NCBI RefSeq assembly: GCF_047663525.1
Contig: NC_092617.1
Location: 4,034,501 to 4,098,500 of the forward strand
From: Anas platyrhynchos
Taxonomy: Eukaryota > Chordata > Aves > Anseriformes > Anatidae
Length of the DNA: 64,000 nucleotides
Direction of reading: 5' to 3'
Shown: piece after piece, positions 11,120-24,480 of the stretch
How the letters are laid out: each line of letters begins with the position of its first letter
Position numbering within the stretch: the first letter of the stretch is position 1
Position numbers and translations under genes: made by a program
Notes under the pieces: model-generated
Databases searched by the model: none
What the model was told of the DNA's origin: nothing
What the model saw: only the letters and a program-made list of their open reading frames with translations

Positions 11120-11906
11120 GAATGGCTGTTGGAAGGTTAAAGTCCCAACAGGACCCAGGTCTTTGGGTCTATGGCTATGGCTGTTGTCTCTGTCACTGAG
11201 GCCTATGAGGAGACAGCTGATCGTTAAAACACCAGGGCCTCATTGCCCCCTCGCCCCCACCCATGAACCAGGCAGGGGTCGTACCATTCTCCTGCACTTC
11301 GCCATGCACATTCCCATCTTCTACTGCCCCACAACGAACCCTGAGCAAGGTGTGAAGGAAAGGATCTCCCTTCCTAGAGACCAGGGGTCAAGGCCTGGCG
11401 CTTGTGCTTGGTGACACACATCCAGTTTTCCTACACCTCAGTGTCACCTTCACATTGCCTTTGTCTCCTTGTCCTCACTGCCTCCAGGGTTCTGCTCTAA
11501 CGAGCTCCAAGGGAGGCTGTGTCAGTGCTGGCCCTCAGGGGGACACTGCAGGAAACTTGCCTCTGACTTGGCCTTCTGGAGAGATGTCTTCAATTGTCTC
11601 TGAGTGCCTGAGGTTCGTGGGCTCATCAGAAAAGCCCCCAGAGGGGTGATTGCAGTGCCTTGGGCTGGTGCTGTGCTGCTGAGCTGGGCCGGGCTTATGA
11701 GACAGAGAGAGCTCATGGCAAGAGGGCCCTGGTGCAGAGAGACAGCTGTGCCCAGGAGCAGCTCCTCTGCACAGCGCAGCAGGGCTGAGGGCTCTGACCG
11801 CAGCTGGCACACAGAGAGGACAGAAGGAGGGAGGGCTTGGAGGCACTGAGGAGCACAACAACAGAGGGCAGCGTGTGGCAGGACACATCTGCAGGCTCTT
11901 GACACC
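11120..11906 (+). promoter_or_regulatory. Orphan copy of the OR upstream unit
   Basis: Inverted copy of 7709-8490, ending in an intact donor (ACACC-GTGAGG, GT at 11907-11908). No OR coding exon follows. A same-strand CR1 begins about 50 bp later. If the unit is a promoter and exon, it is now detached from any receptor in the window. Confidence 0.45.
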
Positions 11907-11955
11907 GTGAGGCTCTGGCAGCAGGGCAGTGCAGTTGGGGTTGCCAGAGGGGTCT

Positions 11956-13590
11956 TCAGCTGGCACAGGGGATGGGGAGCAGGATGTGGCCCTCACTATC
12001 CACGAAGAACTGGTTGGTGACCTGCTACGGCACTTGGATGTGCACAAGTCGATGGGGCCGGATGGGATCCACCCAAGGGTACTGAGAGAACTGGCAGAGG
12101 AGCTGGCCAAGCCCCTATCCATCATTTATCAGCAGTCCTGGTTATCGGGGGAGGTCCCAGCTGACTGGCAGCTAGGAAATGTGATGCCCATCTACAAGAA
12201 GAGCCGGAGGGCTGACCCGGGGAACTACTGGCCTGTCAGTTTGACCTCAGTACCAGGGAAGCTCATGGAGCAGATCCTCTTGGGAGTCATCATGCGGCAC
12301 TTGAAGGGCAAGCAGGTGATCAGGCCCAGTCAGCATGGGTTTATGGAAGGCAGATCCTGCTTGACGAAGCTGATCTCCTTCTATGACAAAGTGACGCGCT
12401 GGGTGGACGAGGGAAAGGCTGTGGATGTGGCCTACCTTGACTTCAGCAAGGCTTTTGACACCGTCTCCCACAGCATTCTCCTCAAGAAACTGGCTTCCCT
12501 AGGCTTGGACTGGCGCACGCTTCGTTGGGTTAGAAACTGGCTGGATAGCCGGGCCCAAAGAGTTGTGGTAAATGGAGTCAAGTCCAGTTGGAGGCCAGTC
12601 ACTAGTGGCGTCCCCCAGGGCTTGGTGCTGGGGCCGGTCCTCTTTAACATCTTCATCGATGATCTGGACGAGGGCATTGAGTGCACCCTCAGTAAGTTCG
12701 CAGATGACACCAAATCAGGTGCGTGTGTCGATCTGCTCGAGGGTAGGAAGGCTCTGCAGGAGGATCTGGATAGGCTGCACCGATGGGCTGAGGTCAGCTG
12801 CATGAAGTTCAGCAAGGCCAAGTGCTGGGTCCTGCACCTGGGGCACAATAACCCCAAGCAGAGCTACAGGCTGGGAGATGAGTGGTTGGAGAGCTGCCAG
12901 GCAGAGAAGGACCTGGGAGTGATGGTGGACAGTCGGCTGAATATGAGCCAGCAGTGTGCTCAGGTGGCCAAGAAGGCCAAGGGCATCCTGGCTTGGATCA
13001 GAAACAGTGTGACCAGCAGGGCTAGGGAGGTGATCGTCCCCCTGGACTCAGCTCTGGTGAGGCCGCACCTCGAGTACTGTGTTCAGTTTTGGGCCCCTCG
13101 CTACAAGAAGGACATCGAGGTGCTTGAGCGGGTCCAAAGAAGGGCGACGAAGCTGATGAGGGGCCTGGAGAACAAGTCCTACGAGGAGAGGCTGAAGGAG
13201 CTGGGCTTGTTCAGCCTAGAGAAGAGGAGGCTCAGGGGCGACTTTATTGCTCTTTACAGATACCTTAAAGGAGGCTGTAGTGAGGTGGGTGTTGGCCTGT
13301 TCTCCCACGTGCCTGGTGACAGGACGAGGGGGAATGGGCTTAAGTTGCACCAGGGGAGTTTTAGGTTAGATATTAGGAAGAACTTCTTTACTGAAAGGGT
13401 TGTTAGGCACTGGAAAGGTCTGCCCAGGGAGGTGGTGGAGTCACCATGCCTGGAAGTCTTCAAAAGACGTTTAGACGTAGAGCTTAGGGATATTGTTTAG
13501 TGGGGACTGTTAGTGTTAGGTTAGAGGTTGGACTCGATGATCTTGAGGTCTCTTCCAACCTAGAACTTCTGTGATTCTGTGATTCTGTGA
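11956..13590 (+). mobile_element. CR1 LINE, 5'-truncated, uninterrupted reverse transcriptase frame
   Basis: One open frame runs to TAG at 13498-13500 (about 510 CR1 residues). It enters at the RT N-terminus ([12 protein letters not shown]) and covers [43 protein letters not shown], the FADD catalytic pair, and the C-terminal domain up to [18 protein letters not shown]. The APE endonuclease half is missing. The 3' UTR and the ATTCTGTG-type tail lie at 13500-13590, and the tail merges with the 11-bp minisatellite. The open frame upstream of ~11956 is read-through from the OR upstream unit and is not CR1. Confidence 0.93.
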
Positions 13591-16500
13591 TGCTGCGATG
13601 ATGCTGTGATGACCCTGTGATGACACTATGATGAAGCCGTGATGATGCTGTGATGACACTGCGGTTATGCTGTGATGACACTGTGATTATGCTGTGATGA
13701 CGCTGTGATGACTCTGTGTTGATGCTGTGTTGATGCTATAATGATGCTGTGATGACACTGAGATGACGCTGTTATGATGCTGTGATGATGCTGTGATAAC
13801 GCTCTGATTGTGCTGTTAGGATGCTGTAATGATGCTGTGATGACGGTATGATGATGCAGTTATGACGCTGCGATGACACTGCAAAGACACTGTGATGATG
13901 CAATGATGATGCCGTGATGACGCTGTGATGACGCTATAATGATGCTGTTTTGACGCTGTGATGACGCTGTGATGACACTTATTATACTGTGATGACGCTG
14001 TGATGATGCTATGATGATGCCGTGATGACGCTATGATGATGCTGTGATGATGCTCTTGTGACGCTGTGATGACTCTGTGATGACACTGATGATACTGTGA
14101 TGACGCTGTGATGAAGCTGCGATGACGCTGCGATTACACTGTGATGATGCTTTGATTACTCTGTGATGCCGTTGTGATGACGCTGCTAAGACGCTCAGAT
14201 AATGCTGTGAAGATGCTCTTGTGACGCTGTGATGATGCTGTGATTACGCTGTGATGACACTTTGATGATGCTATCATGAGGCTGTGATGACGCTGTGATG
14301 ACACTGCAAAGACGCTGTGATGATGCTATGATGATGCCGTGATGACGCTGTGATGATGCTGTGATGATGCTCTTGTGACGCTGTGATGACGCTGTGATGA
14401 CACTGATTATACTGTGATGACGCTGTGCTGATTCTGTGCTTACGCTGTTATGATGCTCTGATGATGCTGTGATGATGATGTTATGGCGCTGTGATGACAT
14501 TATGATGACGTTATGATGATGCTGGTATTACGCTGCAATAATGCTGCAATTACTGCGATGACGCTGTGATGATTCTGTGCTGATCCTGTGATTATTCTGT
14601 GATTAGGCTCTGATGACGCTGTAATGATGCTGTTATGATGCTGTGATTACGCTGTGAGTATGCTCTGATGATGCTATGATGAAGCTGTGATGACTCTGTA
14701 ATGGCACTGTGATGACGCTGTGATAATGCAGATATGATGCTGAGATGATGCTGTTATGATGCTGTAATGATGCTATGATGATGCTATGATGATGCTGTGA
14801 TGATGCTGTGATGACCCTGTGATGACGCTATGATGAAGCCGTGATGATGCTGTGATGACACTACGATTATGCTGTGATGACACTACGATTATGCTGTGAT
14901 GACACTGTGTTTATGCTTTGATGACGCTGCGATGATGCTGTGATGATGCTGTGATGACGCTGTTATGATGCTGTGTTGATGCTATAATGATGCTGTGATG
15001 ACACTGAGATGACGCTGTTATGATGCTGTGATAATGCTGTGATAATGCTCTGATTGTACTGTTAGGATGCTGTAATGATGTTGTGATGACAGTATGATGA
15101 TGCTGTTATGACGCTGCGATGACACTGCAAAGACGCTGTGATGACACTTTGATGATGCTATGATGACGCTGTGATGATGCTGTGATGACGCTATGATAAT
15201 GCGGTGATGACGCTCGGATGACGCTATGATGATGCTGTGATGATGATGTGATGATGCTGTGATGACGCTATGATGACGCTGTGATGATGATGTGATGATG
15301 CTGTGATGACGCTATGATGACGCTATGAAAATGCGGTGATGACCCTGTGATGATGCTGTGATGACGCTATGATAATGTGGTGATGATGCTGGGATGACGC
15401 TGTGCTAATTCTGTGCTTACGCTGTTATGACGCTCTGATGATGCTATGATGATGCTGTTATGGCGCTGTGATGACACTGTGATGACATTATGATGATGCT
15501 GGTATTACACTGCAATAATGCTGCAATTACTGCCATGACGCTGTGATGATGCTGTGATTACGCTGTGATGATGCTTTGTTGACGCTGTGATTATTCTCTG
15601 ATGACGCTATGATGACGCTGTGATGACTCTGTAATGGCACTGTGATGACTCTGTGATAATGCAGATATGATGCTGTAATAATGCTATGACGATGCTATAA
15701 TGATGCTGTGATGTTGCTGTTATGATGCTGCGATGATGCTGTGATGACACTGTGATGATGCTTTGATGATTCTGTGATGATGCTCTTGTGACGCTGTGAT
15801 GACGCTTTGATGACACTATGATTAAGATGTGAGGACGCTGCAATGCCGCTGTGATGATGCTGCGATGACACTCTGATAATACTGTGATGATGCTCTTATG
15901 GCGCTGTGATGACATTATGATAACGTTATGATGATGCTGCTATTACGCTGCAATAATGCTGCAATTACTGCCATGACGCTGTGATGATGCTCTGATGATG
16001 CTATGATGACGCTGTGATGCCGCTGTGATGCCGCTGTCATGATGCTGTGATGACACTATGAAGATGCTGTGATGCCGCTGTCATGATGCTGTGATGACAC
16101 TATGAAGATGCTGTGATGATGCTGTCATGATGCTGTGATTACACTACGATGATGTTCTGATGACGCTGTGATGATTCTGTTATGATTTTGTGATGACACT
16201 CTGATGACGCTGTGATGATGGTGTTTTTACACTGTGATGATGCTGTGATTACACTGTAATGACGCTCTGATGATGCTGTGATGACTCTGTGATGATTCTG
16301 TTATGATGCTGTGATGACGCTCTGATGATACTGTGATGATGCTCTTGTGACGCTGTGGTTATGCTGTTATGACGCAGTGATGATGCTGTGATGACGGTCT
16401 GATGACGCTCTGATGATTCTGTGATGATTCTATGACGATGCTGTGCTGACACTGTGATGATTCTGTGCTTCCGCTGTGATGATGCTGTAATGACGCTGTT

Positions 16501-17407
16501 ATGATTCTGTGAAGACGCTGTGATGATGCTGTGATGACGCTATGATTATGCTGTGATTACGCTGTGATGATGCTCTGATGGCCATGTGATGACGCTGTGA
16601 TGACATTGTGATGACACTATGATGACGTTATGATGATGCTAGTATTACGCTGCAATAATGCTGCAATTACTGCAATGACGCTGTGATGATTCTGTGATGA
16701 TCCTGTGATTATTCTGTGAATAGGCTCTGATGACGCTGTGATGATGCTGTTATGATGCTCTGATGACTCTGTGATGACACTGTTATGACAGTACTATGAT
16801 GATACGATGACGCAATGATTATACTGTGATGACGCTATGAAGACGCTATCTAATGATATGATGACGCTGTGATGACGTTGCGATCATGCTGTGATGATGC
16901 TGTCATAACGCTGTTATGATGCTGCGATGACGCTGTGATGATGGTGTGCTTATGCTGCGATGATGCTGTGATGATGCTGTGATGACGTTATGAAGATGCT
17001 GTGATTACACTGTTATGAAGCTTTGATTATGCTGCGATGATGCTGTAATGATGCTCTTCTGATGTTCTTATGACGCTCTGATGACACTGATTATACTGTG
17101 ATGACGCTGTGATGATTCTGTGATGATGCTGTGTTGATGCTGTGATTACGCAGTGATGACGCTGTGATGATGCTGTGATGCCCCTGTGATGCCGCTGTGA
17201 TGCCGCTGCGATGCCGCTGCGATGACGCTCTGATGATGCTATGATAATGCTCTTGTGACGCTATGAGGATGCTGTGATAACGCTGTGATGATGGTGTGAT
17301 GACTCTAGGACGATGCTGTGATGACACTGTGATGATTCTGTGCTTCCGCTGTGATGACGCTGCGATGACGCTGCGATGATGCTGCGATGAAACTGCAAAG
17401 ACGCTGT
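13570..17407 (+). repeat. 11-bp minisatellite array I (CTGTGATGATG / CTGTGATGACG)
   Basis: About 3.8 kb, roughly 345 units, of an 11-mer with many variants. Larger blocks recur: 'GATGACCCTGTG' landmarks at 13608 and 14810, and the GTATTACGCTGCAATAATGC block near 14524, 15504, 15939 and 16635. Because 11 is not a multiple of 3 and the minus strand lacks stops in the consensus, all minus frames give an 11-residue periodic peptide ([11 protein letters not shown]-like). These are not genes. Confidence 0.97.
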
Positions 17408-19832
17408 TGACTGGGAGTGCCACACGGCTGACACGAGCAAGTCCAGGAAGTTCATGAAGCACCTAGATGATAACTTCTTGGTGCAGGTGCTCACGGAGCC
17501 AACTAGGAAAGGTGCCCTCCTAGACCTGTTGCTAGAAAACAGAGAGGGTCTGGTGGGAGATGTGGTGATTGGTGGCCGCCTTGGTCATAGCGACCATGAA
17601 GTGGTTGAGTTCAAAATTTACAGTGACAGAAGGAAAAGTGCCACCAAAACCTCATCCCTAGATATGGGGAAAGCGGACTTCAGGCTGCTCAGGGAACTAG
17701 TCAGCAAGGTCCCCTGGGAAACTGCTCTTGAAGGCCTCGATGTCCACCAGTGCTGGTCATTCTTTAAGCGATGCCTCCTAGAAGCACAAGATCAGGCAAT
17801 TCCTAAATATCGCAAGTCAGGCAGGCACGGCAGGAGGCCGGCGTGGCTGACCAGGAACATTCTAATGGAGATTAGGCAGAAACAGAGAGTGTTTTGCTAC
17901 TGGAAGGAGGGCCAGGTGTCATGGAAAGAATACAGGGATGCTGTTCGTGTTTGTAGGGAGAAAATTCGTGTGGCCAAAGCACACCTAGAGTTGAAGCTGG
18001 CTGTGTCTGTGAGAGAAAATAAAAAGGGTTTTTTTAGATATGTGAATGGAAAAAGGAGAACTAAAGAATACATAGGGCCGCTCCTTGATAGGGAAGGTCT
18101 CCTCACAGACAATGACATAGGCAAAGCAGAGACGCTTAACGCCTTCTTTGCCTCTGTCTTCAATGCCGATGATGGGCTTCGGGACCCAGGGTGCCCTGAG
18201 CTGGAGGACCGGGACGGTGGGGATGACAAACTCCCAACAGACCCTGAACGCGTGCGGGATTTGCTACTCCACCTGGATCCCTACAAGTCCATGGGTCCGG
18301 ATGGGATTCATCCCCGGGTGCTGAAAGAGCTGGCGGACTTCATCGCGGAACCTCTCTCAATTATTTTTCAAAGATCCTGGGAATCTGGAGAGGTCCCGGT
18401 AGACTGGAAGCTGGCAAATGTTGTGCCGATTTTCAAGAAGGGTCAGAAAGAAGACCCTAGCAATTACAGACCTGTCAGTCTCACGTCAGTGCCTGGTAAA
18501 ATCATGGAGAAGATGATTCTTGAACTTATTGAGGCGCACCTGGGGGACAGAGCAGTCATTGGTCCCAGCCAGCATGGGTTTGTGAAGGGTAGGTCCTGCC
18601 TAACTAACCTGATTTCCTTTTAGGATAAGATCACCCGTATGGTGGACCAAGGGAAACCAGCTGATGTGATTTTTTTGGACTTCAGCAAGGCTTTTGACAC
18701 GGTTTCCCATAGGATCCTACTGGACAAAATGTCCACCATACAGCTAAATAAAAACATCATACGATGGGTGAGCAATTGGCTAACGGGCAGGGCCCAAAGG
18801 GTTATGGTAAATGGCGCTGCGTCAGGCTGGCGGGCGGTCACCAGTGGGGTCCCTCAAGGCTCCATTTTAGGGCCGGTACTTTTCAATATTTTTATTAACG
18901 ATCTGGATGTAGGAATAGAAGGTATTTTGAGCAAGTTCACTGATGACATCAAACTTGGGGGAGTTGTGGACTCGGATGAGGGTGGAAAGGCCTTGCAGCG
19001 GGATCTGGATAGGTTGGAGAGCTGGGCGATCGCCAACCGCATGAAGTTCAATAAGAGCAAGTGCCGGGTCCTGCACCTGGGACGGGGAAACCCTGGCTGC
19101 ACGGACAGACTGGGCGATGAGACGCTGGAGAGCAGCCTAGAAGAGAGGGATCTGGGGGTGGTGGTAGACAGCAAGTTGAATATGAGCCAGCAGTGTGCCC
19201 TGGCAGCCAGGAGGGCCAACCGTGTCCTGGGGTGCATCAAGCACGGCATCGCTAGTAGGTCGAGGGAGGTGATTGTCCTGCTCTACTCTGCGCTGGTGCG
19301 GCCTCACCTCGAGTACTGTGTGCAGTTCTGGGCACCACAGTATAAAAAGGACATGAAACTGTTGGAGAGTGTCCAGAGGAGGGCTACAAAGATGGTGAAA
19401 GGCCTGGAGGGGAAGACGTACGAGGAACGGCTGAGGGCACTGGGCCTGTTCAGCCTGGAGAAGAGGAGGCTGAGGGGAGACCTCATCGCAGTCTACAACT
19501 TCCTCGTAAGGGGGTATCGAGAGGCAGGAGACCTTTTCTCCATTAACACCAGTGACAGGACCCGCGGGAACGGGATTAAGCTGAGGCAGGGGAAATTTAG
19601 GCTTGACATCTGGAGGGGGTTCTTCACAGAGAGGGTGGTTGCACACTGGAACAGGCTCCCCAGGGAAGTGGTCAGTGAACCGAGCCGGTCTGAATTTCAG
19701 AAGAGATTGGACTGTGCACTTAGTCACATGGTCTGAACTTTTGGGTAGACCTGTGCGGTGTCAAGAGTTGGACTTGATGATCCTTAAGGGTCCCTTCCAA
19801 CTCAGGATATTCTAGGATTCTATGATTCTATG
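17408..19832 (+). mobile_element. CR1 LINE with endonuclease end, RT and 3' UTR; two coding lesions
   Basis: Frame 17454-18623 starts in the C-terminal part of the APE endonuclease ([13 protein letters not shown], keeping the SDH motif). It runs into RT and stops at TAG 18621-18623 where the sister copy has Tyr. The same frame resumes at 18639-19736 through [12 protein letters not shown] and [16 protein letters not shown]. The catalytic FADD reads FTDD (Ala codon changed, 18939-18941), with both aspartates kept. The 3' UTR ends with GATTCTATGATTCTATG. The 5' end directly abuts the 11-bp array. Confidence 0.93.
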
Positions 19833-20016
19833 TTTCCATTGGGCCGTCTACCAGACATTGTAATGAATACTATGAGCAGGACTAGAGGGGTCTTGTTTCC
19901 AGCCAGGGGTAGGCAGGGAGGAAAGGGACAATCGAGTTTACTGGACTGGGTATATTTAATGTCCTGGCATATTAGACCCACAAATGTATTAGGTTCTACT
20001 GGACACAGCAAATAAA
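19833..20016 (+). pseudogene. ERV fragment around the gag end
   Basis: Short plus-strand piece matching the gag/protease junction of ERV1 (KGQSSLLD region). It keeps TAG at 19883-19885, aligned with the gag stop of the full copies. It is degenerate and fused to the low-copy unit as at 3327-3940, in mirror arrangement. Confidence 0.7.
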
Positions 20017-20019
20017 AAT

Positions 20020-22290
20020 ATATTTTCTTTATTTTTCACCCTGAGTTTTCCACAGAAGACCCAAGAGAGACCATGGATGTCCAGGTGTCTACTGAGATTC
20101 AGGCTAAATTTCTCAGGATCCAATGGTCATTTCAAATTTATTTTTATTTTATTTTATTTTATTTTATTTTATTTTATTTTATTTTATTTTATTTTATTTT
20201 ATTTTATTTTATTTATTTTATTTTATTATTTAATTTATATTTTCTGAAGGCACCCCTGACCTATCTTAGAAAGGGTTTCATGTGCTGGGCTGGGCTGCAG
20301 TTACAGGGACAAAGACCACTGCTGGCAGAGGAGGTGTCAGATGAGCACACTGCTCTTCCTCTTGATGAAGGTCTCCAAAGTAACCCTGGATGCTGAAAAC
20401 TGAAATGCAGCAAAATTTAGCCTTTGAAACTAGAAAATATTTTTATTAGTTGCTCTTTGAAATCTTCTTCCTTAATTACATCTTGCAAGCTCTGCAAGTA
20501 GCTGCACAAGGCATGAAGGCTTGAAGATTAAAATGGAAGAGATGTTAGGATTTTCTTCATTTTAATGAGTTCCATGGTGTATTTTGATGCTCAGTCTATG
20601 AAGTTCAGGTACTGAGAAGAGAGTGATGCAACCGCTTGAGCAAGTAAAGTCAGGAGTAAAAGTTGAAGTGACTTGGAGTATTAATGGGTCCCACTGAGGG
20701 CTGTTACTAACAAAGGCTCCCCAGGGCCTTGTTAGGGCAGATAATTGGAGGCCATGGTTACAGACAAGCAAAGCACTGTGCTGAGAAAAGTCTTGGTTGG
20801 TTTTAGTGAAGCAGAATTGGCAAGGCCTGACCCCTGGAACTGGGAGGGGAGATCCTGCACCCCCATGTCTGCCTCAAGGCTTTTCCTGGGGATCTGTGGG
20901 ATGGGGTGGGCAGTGTGATGCCGTGAGAAGAAGAGTGGTATGAAACCTCTGAGCTTTTGCATGTGTTGAAAGGAATCTATGAGGCCCCATCACAATGAAT
21001 ATAACATATCTCCTCATAAGCTCTAACCAAGGGGACAAAACCTTCACGGCAGTTGGGGCATTCCCTTTTTATCAGCACCCTCTGCCTTCTCCTCCACAGG
21101 TTTTCCTATGCTGTCCCACAAATTGCCCTATTTTCTTGAGTCTGCAGACACCCATCTCAGTTCACCATCTTGTTCTCATCCCTAGCTTTCACTGACCTCT
21201 TGTCAACCCTCACCAGCTATTTATTGAAACACAAAGCAAGGGTCTGATCAGAGGGTGACCTTTTGCACCACAGCATGACCCTCTGAGGGACATTTCTCCG
21301 TCCTTGTAACCAGTGCCAGCCGTCCATGGAACACTATGTAGCATTTTTTTCTTTCCTGCTCTTTTCTACTACCAAAGGAAACTCCATCAGGGTGGAAACC
21401 ACTCCTGAAGTAGGCATCCCAACCCAGCAGGCTCCTTGCGGCCTCTCAGCCAACCAGACACAAGTCACCTCAGCAGCAGCTTCCAAGCCAGGGGCCTGCT
21501 GCTGGCCTTGCAGCTTCTTGGCTAGACACAGCCAAGCCTTGTGCCTCCTGCTGCTGCCCACTCATGGACTCAAGCAGAAGGGACAGGACAACCCGTCTGG
21601 GGGCCTTCTTTGTGTCTGGGTCCTCCTGGCTCTGAAGGCAGAGGGGATCCCCCAGTCAACATGCCAAGCAGGTGCCTTCTGCTGGCCTAGCAGGGCCACT
21701 GCCAGATGTCAGCCCAAAAGTGCAGCTCCCAGGGAGAAGTCAAGGGTGACCTGTCAGCTACACACAGAAGTGACCTCACAGTCCCTGCCACAATCACATT
21801 GCTCCTGCTGGGCCAGGAGATGATAAGGCAGAGCTGAGCTCCTCAGAGCATTCCCACCCATCTCCTCCTTGTGGCCCACAAGCTGATCAAATCCATGGCC
21901 CCTCAAATTCATTTGAGGTTATTTTTTTTTTTAGTTCTCTTAAGAATTTTTCTAGTGTTAAATAGGCCATTTTAGTGCTAGTATTAAGGACTGAGATCAG
22001 AGTGATTAGGAGAGTAAGAGCTAGGATACGTTGAGGTCAGTCATTAGAGTGGTGGATTCCTTTCAGGGTGCTGAGTAGCATTTATGTTTAGGAATTAACT
22101 TCACAGGTTGAAGCTGGGGAATAGCCTTGTATGACTATTTAAAGCCACAGTTACAGCAACATCAGCATAACCTGAACCCTCTTACCTCTACAAAATCCTT
22201 AATTTTGGCTGGCCAAGCCCCTATTCCCTCCTCTCAGTCTCACATTTCTCCTGGCCAGGCTTCTCCTGATTTCCCATATCAGTTACCTTT
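20020..22290 (-). repeat. Low-copy duplicated unit, copy C (inverted)
   Basis: Inverse of copies A and B, extending further (to the CAGGAGAAGCCTGGCCAGGA-type block near 22250). It includes the plus-strand open frame 21326-21823, equivalent to the minus frame at 1637-2197. Confidence 0.7.
20138..20232 (+). repeat. (ATTTT)n microsatellite
   Basis: Pentamer tract of ~95 bp inside low-copy unit C. It is the inverse of the tract at 2810-2928. Confidence 0.95.
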
Positions 22291-24480
22291 TTAGGGGCAT
22301 GTTTATGATGCCTTGCATGATCTTAGACTGTCAGCGTTCTGTTGGCTACTCTATTCCCGAGAAAAGCGTCACTTAAGACACGATGGAAAAGGACACAAAA
22401 GTCCATCAGAGCACCCTGCACAATGTGCCCAGCAGCTCTGCAGTGCCACAAAAGTGCGATTCCTGCCTACAAGTTTTCTTTCCAGAATGGCTCCTATGGC
22501 TCCAGGGTAACTTTTCCCAGGCACTCAGTTCCCCAGGCCACACCACTCTTGTCCGCAGGCCCCACGTGTCTCTCCAAGCCTCCCCTCTCACCCTGCAGTA
22601 GTGGCACCTCACTGCAGCAGGTTGGTGCATCTCCAGGCTCAGGGGTGTTTGCTGAGGGCCTGCCCCGTGTGGGGAGTGGTGGGGAGGAAGAGAGCAAGGT
22701 CATCTCCTGGGGCATGGCTGAGCACAGCCCAGCCATCCTGCACCGTGGGCAGGCCCGTGCTCCCAGGCTGAGGCACACGTGCAAGGTGGACACTTCTCCA
22801 TCCACCCAGCTACACGCAGGGACCTTCAGCCCTGCCCTAATTATAAGGAGTGACCTCATTCTCCTACTGCATCCACAGACAGCTGCTAAAGCCCTGAGTG
22901 TCTCTGTTTCTCACAGCCTTCTCACAAGTCTTTCTCATGGCCTTCCCCACTGCCCAGCACTGCCTCTCAGGTGGCACTCCGGGACCCTTCAGAAGGGCCT
23001 TTGGGTTTCCTCAATTGTCCTGGTGCTTATTAGCACCTTCCTGGCTCCTTCCAGAGTGCAGAGGGAGTCTTCTTGTCCATCAGGTGCCCTGTACTGGCTG
23101 TGGCTGGCACGGAGTTACTCTCTGCAAAGTAACCCCTTGTGGTACTGTGTTTTGGTTGTGTGATCAGTGATGGTCACCCACAGTTGTGGTTGCTGTTTTT
23201 GAGCATTTCTTGCACAGCATCAGGGCCGTCTGTGGCTCACAATTTGTGAGTTTTACTTGGTTTTGCTATTGTGTCCCCAGTTCCTCTAGAAGAAGAGAAA
23301 GCAGGTGGCCGATAGGTGTTTATCTTCTGGATGCATGGAGCAAGGAGGTGTCCGTGGTGCCAGGAGATGGAGGTCCGTGAAGCTGCAGGAGCCCTGCTCT
23401 CTTGCCTGGCAGATCCCCAGCACACAGTGCCTGTGCCCCGCAGGGCCAGCCCCGCTCCCCAGGCCAGCACAAGAGGCCTGGCCCAGCCACAGAGCAGCCT
23501 GCCCCGAGCAGGGGCCTGCACAAAGAGCTTTCCCTTTGCCCTTTCCCCATCAGTGCAGGCCCAGCAATGCTGCCCTGCTCTTCCCTAGGGCCATCCCTGC
23601 TCCCAGAGAGCCTTGCCCAGGGCAGTGTGTCCGTGCTGGCCTGGCCGGCCATTGCTGCTTCCCTCCCTGTGCTCCCCTCAGGGCCCCAAGCTGGCGGTGC
23701 TGCTGTGCTGAGCCAGGGGCTGTGGTGCCCTGGGACCCCCGCGGGTCTCCCCCGCTGCCCATGCTGCTCAGGTTGGGCAGCAGACCCAACTCCATGGGGA
23801 TCTCTGCTGCTGAGCCCCTTTCCATGTGCCCTGATGGCTCAGCAGCACAGGGCAGTGCTGGGCAGGGCCATGGAGTGTCTCTGAGGGCACAAAGGGCAGG
23901 TGAGTGCTGCACCAGACCTGGTCCATGAGGCCTCAAGAAGGTTATCCTCAATTACTCTACACTCTTAGAGGTCTTTGTCCGCTGGCACATCACCACCACT
24001 CCTGCCATGGCAGGGCTGTCCTTACCCCATGGACTCCTCAGATTCCCCTTTTTCTTTACCAAACTCTTCTTTGGATGGCCATTAATTTAATGAGGTTCTA
24101 ATCCCTACCAACTCAGCATTGCATGTTCTCCCTGCAGATCCCCTGACATCTCCTGGCAGCTCCAGATTCCTCTCCAGGCTGACAGTGGCCATGAGCCCTA
24201 ATGCAGGGGGGCAGTGCCATGCGGATGAGACCAAGACCAGTTCTTGTCAGGTGCTGCCATAAAGCTCTTGGTCTGGCCCTTGGTCCCTCACAGGCTTCCC
24301 TTGGAATTCAAGTCTATATTCTTCACTACAGGAAGTCCCAAATAAAACCCCATTTGTTACTGTGGTGCTAGCAGGGAAGCCACCTGTGACCCAGGGCTGC
24401 ACAGTGCCTGCTGCTGCCTGCAGCCACAGGGATGTCACTGTAGAGACAACAGGACTGTCACCAAGGTACACGAGATATCA
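22291..24480. other. Intergenic region, no gene recognised
   Basis: Mixed-composition sequence. 23351-23483 is a copy of the GC-rich block at 4868-4998. Open frames up to 273 codons (22342-23163) lack recognisable domains and are overlapped by equally long frames on both strands, so I do not call them. Confidence 0.45.

Noticed and set aside
14195-14500. Minus-strand open frames in the 11-bp arrays (also 15607-15915, 16249-16452, 17091-17462, 41440-41712)
   Set aside because: They are the translation of an 11-bp tandem repeat whose minus strand has no stop. All frames give the same periodic peptide, and there is no start context or conservation.
22342-23163. 273-codon plus-strand frame
   Set aside because: No recognisable domain, overlapped by other long frames, Ser/Pro/Leu-rich composition expected of chance frames.
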